Origin: Polaribacter sp. SA4-12
GTDB taxonomy: Bacteria > Bacteroidota > Bacteroidia > Flavobacteriales > Flavobacteriaceae
Length of the DNA stretch: 64,000 nt
NCBI RefSeq assembly: GCF_002163675.1
Contig: NZ_CP019334.1
Coordinates: 1,498,001 to 1,562,000 of the forward strand
Reading direction: 5' to 3'
This document shows positions 62,448 to 64,000 of this stretch, in pieces. Position 1 is the stretch's first letter. Each line of letters begins with the position of its first letter. The translations under genes and the position numbers were made by a program. The notes beneath the pieces are model-generated. The model did no database searches, was not told the DNA's origin, and saw nothing but the letters and a program-made list of their open reading frames with translations.

Positions 62448-64000
62448 TTACTTTTGGGTTAAATGATTTTTTAATTTACTTTTTAATTCATCAACCACAG
62501 CAGTATATTCTTTATCTTTTACAAGGTTTCGTGTTTCTAAAGGATCTTTCTCATAATCATACAATTCTCTTCCAACAATTTCAGAAGTATAATAATTATC
62601 TGAACTTCTATAGTTTTTACCATGCCATTCTGTATATCTAAATCTATCTGTTCTAATTGCATAACCCATTCTTGAACCTCTCATATATTGATGATATGCA
62701 TAATCCATTTCAACAGTTGTTTTAGAATTTGAATCTAATAAATTCACTAAAGATTTTCCATCAGTTTGAGGGTGTTGTTTAACTCCTGCTAAGTCAAATA
62801 TTGTAGGAAATAAATCTACTAAATTAACCGGATGATGACTCTTCTGATTTTTAGCAACTCCTGGTCCAGCAAACATAAAAGGAATTCTTGTTGCTTGCTC
62901 AAAATTAGAATGTTTACACCATTCTGTATGATCTCCTAAATGAAAACCATGATCTCCCCAAAGAACAATTACAGTCTCATCTAAAATATTTCTTTTTTCT
63001 AAATTGTCTAATAAAATTCCTATTTGAGCATCTATGTATGAAATACAAGCCATGTAACCATGTATTAATTCACGTTGTTTTGCTTCAGGAATCTTATCAC
63101 CAATTTTTAGTTTACTATCTATATCAGAGAATGCTCTAATTTCTCCAAAGGAGTGAAACGCAAACTTTGGTGTTCCTTCTGATAATTGCTGAAAAGGAGC
63201 CAATTCAATTTTAGCTCTATCATATAAATCCCAATATTTTTTTGGAGCAACGAACGGTAAATGTGGTTTTTGATAACCCACTGCTAAAAACCAAGGTTTA
63301 TTTCCGTTTTCTAAACTCTCTAATTGCTTCAAAGCTGTTTGTGTATACAAACCATCATTATAAGCAGTATCACTTACATCTGCACTTTCTGTTGAAGGTT
63401 TAAATCTTTTAAAAACGTAACTTCTTATTTTCCCTCTTTTTAATCCTTTAGCTTCTGCCTCTGCTGTTAGTCTTGCAATTTCCTTTTTAGTTTCAGGATT
63501 TTGGTAATATGCTAAAGCAGGTTCTCCATATTTTGGGTCATAATTTTTAGGCATTTGATGAGGAATACTCCAAGTTTTTCCATCATGTCCTTTTGCTGCT
63601 GAAGGAATGTGATATATTTTACCAGATCCAGTACTTTCATAACCTTGATTAATTAAATGTTCTGGCATAGAAACTAAATTTGGAGCAGATTCTCTAAAAT
63701 CTGTATGTAAATCCCAAACCTTGTTTGTATCAGGATTTGTCCCTGTCATGACACTTGCTCTTGACGCACCACAAACTGCATATTGCACGTGTGCATTTGT
63801 AAATGTCATTCCTAACTTTGATAATCTATCAAAATTTGGAGTTATCATTTGAGTCTCTCCATAATTAGAAAGCAAAGGTTTTAAATCATCAATAGCTATA
63901 AAAAGTATGTTCTTTTTAGCTGTATTAGATACTGTAGAAACAACTTTATTTTTATTATTTGATGAGTTCGTTTGTTGCGTTTTACAACTTATTATTGTTG
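62448..64000 (-). CDS. S1 sulfatase (iduronate-2-sulfatase-like), 5' end cut by window edge
   Basis: The frame is open to the window end, so the start codon lies outside. The visible N-terminus reads TIISCKTQQTN, a lipobox, so it is a lipoprotein. ILFIAIDDLKPLLSNYG is the metal site, CGASR the formylglycine signature, and VLWGDHGFHLGDHTEWCKHS the late metal site. HYPVNLVDLFPTIFDLA-type features and the ending resemble the S1_7 group. It is the most upstream gene of the locus seen here; an 84-bp gap separates it from the next sulfatase. Confidence 0.92.
   Translation of the reverse strand, partial: TIISCKTQQTNSSNNKNKVVSTVSNTAKKNILFIAIDDLKPLLSNYGETQMITPNFDRLSKLGMTFTNAHVQYAVCGASRASVMTGTNPDTNKVWDLHTDFRESAPNLVSMPEHLINQGYESTGSGKIYHIPSAAKGHDGKTWSIPHQMPKNYDPKYGEPALAYYQNPETKKEIARLTAEAEAKGLKRGKIRSYVFKRFKPSTESADVSDTAYNDGLYTQTALKQLESLENGNKPWFLAVGYQKPHLPFVAPKKYWDLYDRAKIELAPFQQLSEGTPKFAFHSFGEIRAFSDIDSKLKIGDKIPEAKQRELIHGYMACISYIDAQIGILLDNLEKRNILDETVIVLWGDHGFHLGDHTEWCKHSNFEQATRIPFMFAGPGVAKNQKSHHPVNLVDLFPTIFDLAGVKQHPQTDGKSLVNLLDSNSKTTVEMDYAYHQYMRGSRMGYAIRTDRFRYTEWHGKNYRSSDNYYTSEIVGRELYDYEKDPLETRNLVKDKEYTAVVDELKSKLKNHLTQK

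Overview
The window is AT-rich DNA from a marine-type member of the Bacteroidetes, most likely Flavobacteriia. Evidence: type IX secretion (T9SS) C-terminal sorting domains, lipoprotein signal peptides, a hybrid two-component regulator with an AraC output domain, TAnnTTTG -7 promoter boxes without Shine-Dalgarno sequences, and a large sulfatase-rich polysaccharide degradation locus. No tRNA, rRNA, CRISPR array or SusC/SusD pair is visible.

Layout. (1) 1-5593, minus strand: a small fructan/fructose unit made of a GH32 lipoprotein (cut by the window edge), a sugar-porter MFS transporter, and a hybrid two-component regulator with a periplasmic sugar-binding sensor. (2) 5737-5850: a decayed tyrosine-recombinase 3' end. 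(3) 6203-32390: a ~26 kb integrated element bounded by a 13-bp direct repeat that at the left end looks like a tRNA 3' end. It carries a tyrosine integrase, an excisionase-like HTH protein, a primase/helicase-like ATPase and a perfect 20-bp-arm inverted repeat. Next comes an SOS-mutagenesis module: SRAP protein, LexA-like repressor, UmuC-like polymerase and DnaE-type polymerase. The cargo that follows includes an AAA ATPase plus unknown partner (candidate defence pair) and a type I restriction-modification operon with RmuC inside it; its HsdR is broken by one in-frame TAG. Two homologous 32-34 aa micro-genes in opposite orientation flank the cargo. (4) 32477-39600: a second accessory zone with a phage-like DUF6266/DUF5675/holin-like cassette, a HipB-HipS-HipT toxin-antitoxin operon with three operator-like repeats at exact 40-bp spacing, an HTH gene behind a conserved hairpin-rich leader, and decayed genes. 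(5) 39737-64000, minus strand: a polysaccharide utilisation locus with seven S1 sulfatases, two GH10 xylanase-like enzymes, one GH5, one clan GH-A-like enzyme, a carbohydrate esterase, a frameshifted phosphatase and T9SS-secreted accessory proteins. A sulfated, xylan-like polysaccharide is the best substrate guess.

How it fits together: region 3 is inserted next to the remnant of an older integrase and is itself a mosaic. A duplicated dnaE 3' end, a truncated WYL-type regulator and a repeated HTH gene start mark internal recombination joints. The most unusual sequence signals are the CTATTGCAATAG-type palindromes and the 22-residue tandem repeats inside the dnaE-like gene, the paired micro-genes, the inverted pair of structured leaders at 30308-30388 and 37400-37480, and the ATPase/unknown pair at 18967-21641. 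Family names come from motif reading only; no database search was possible.
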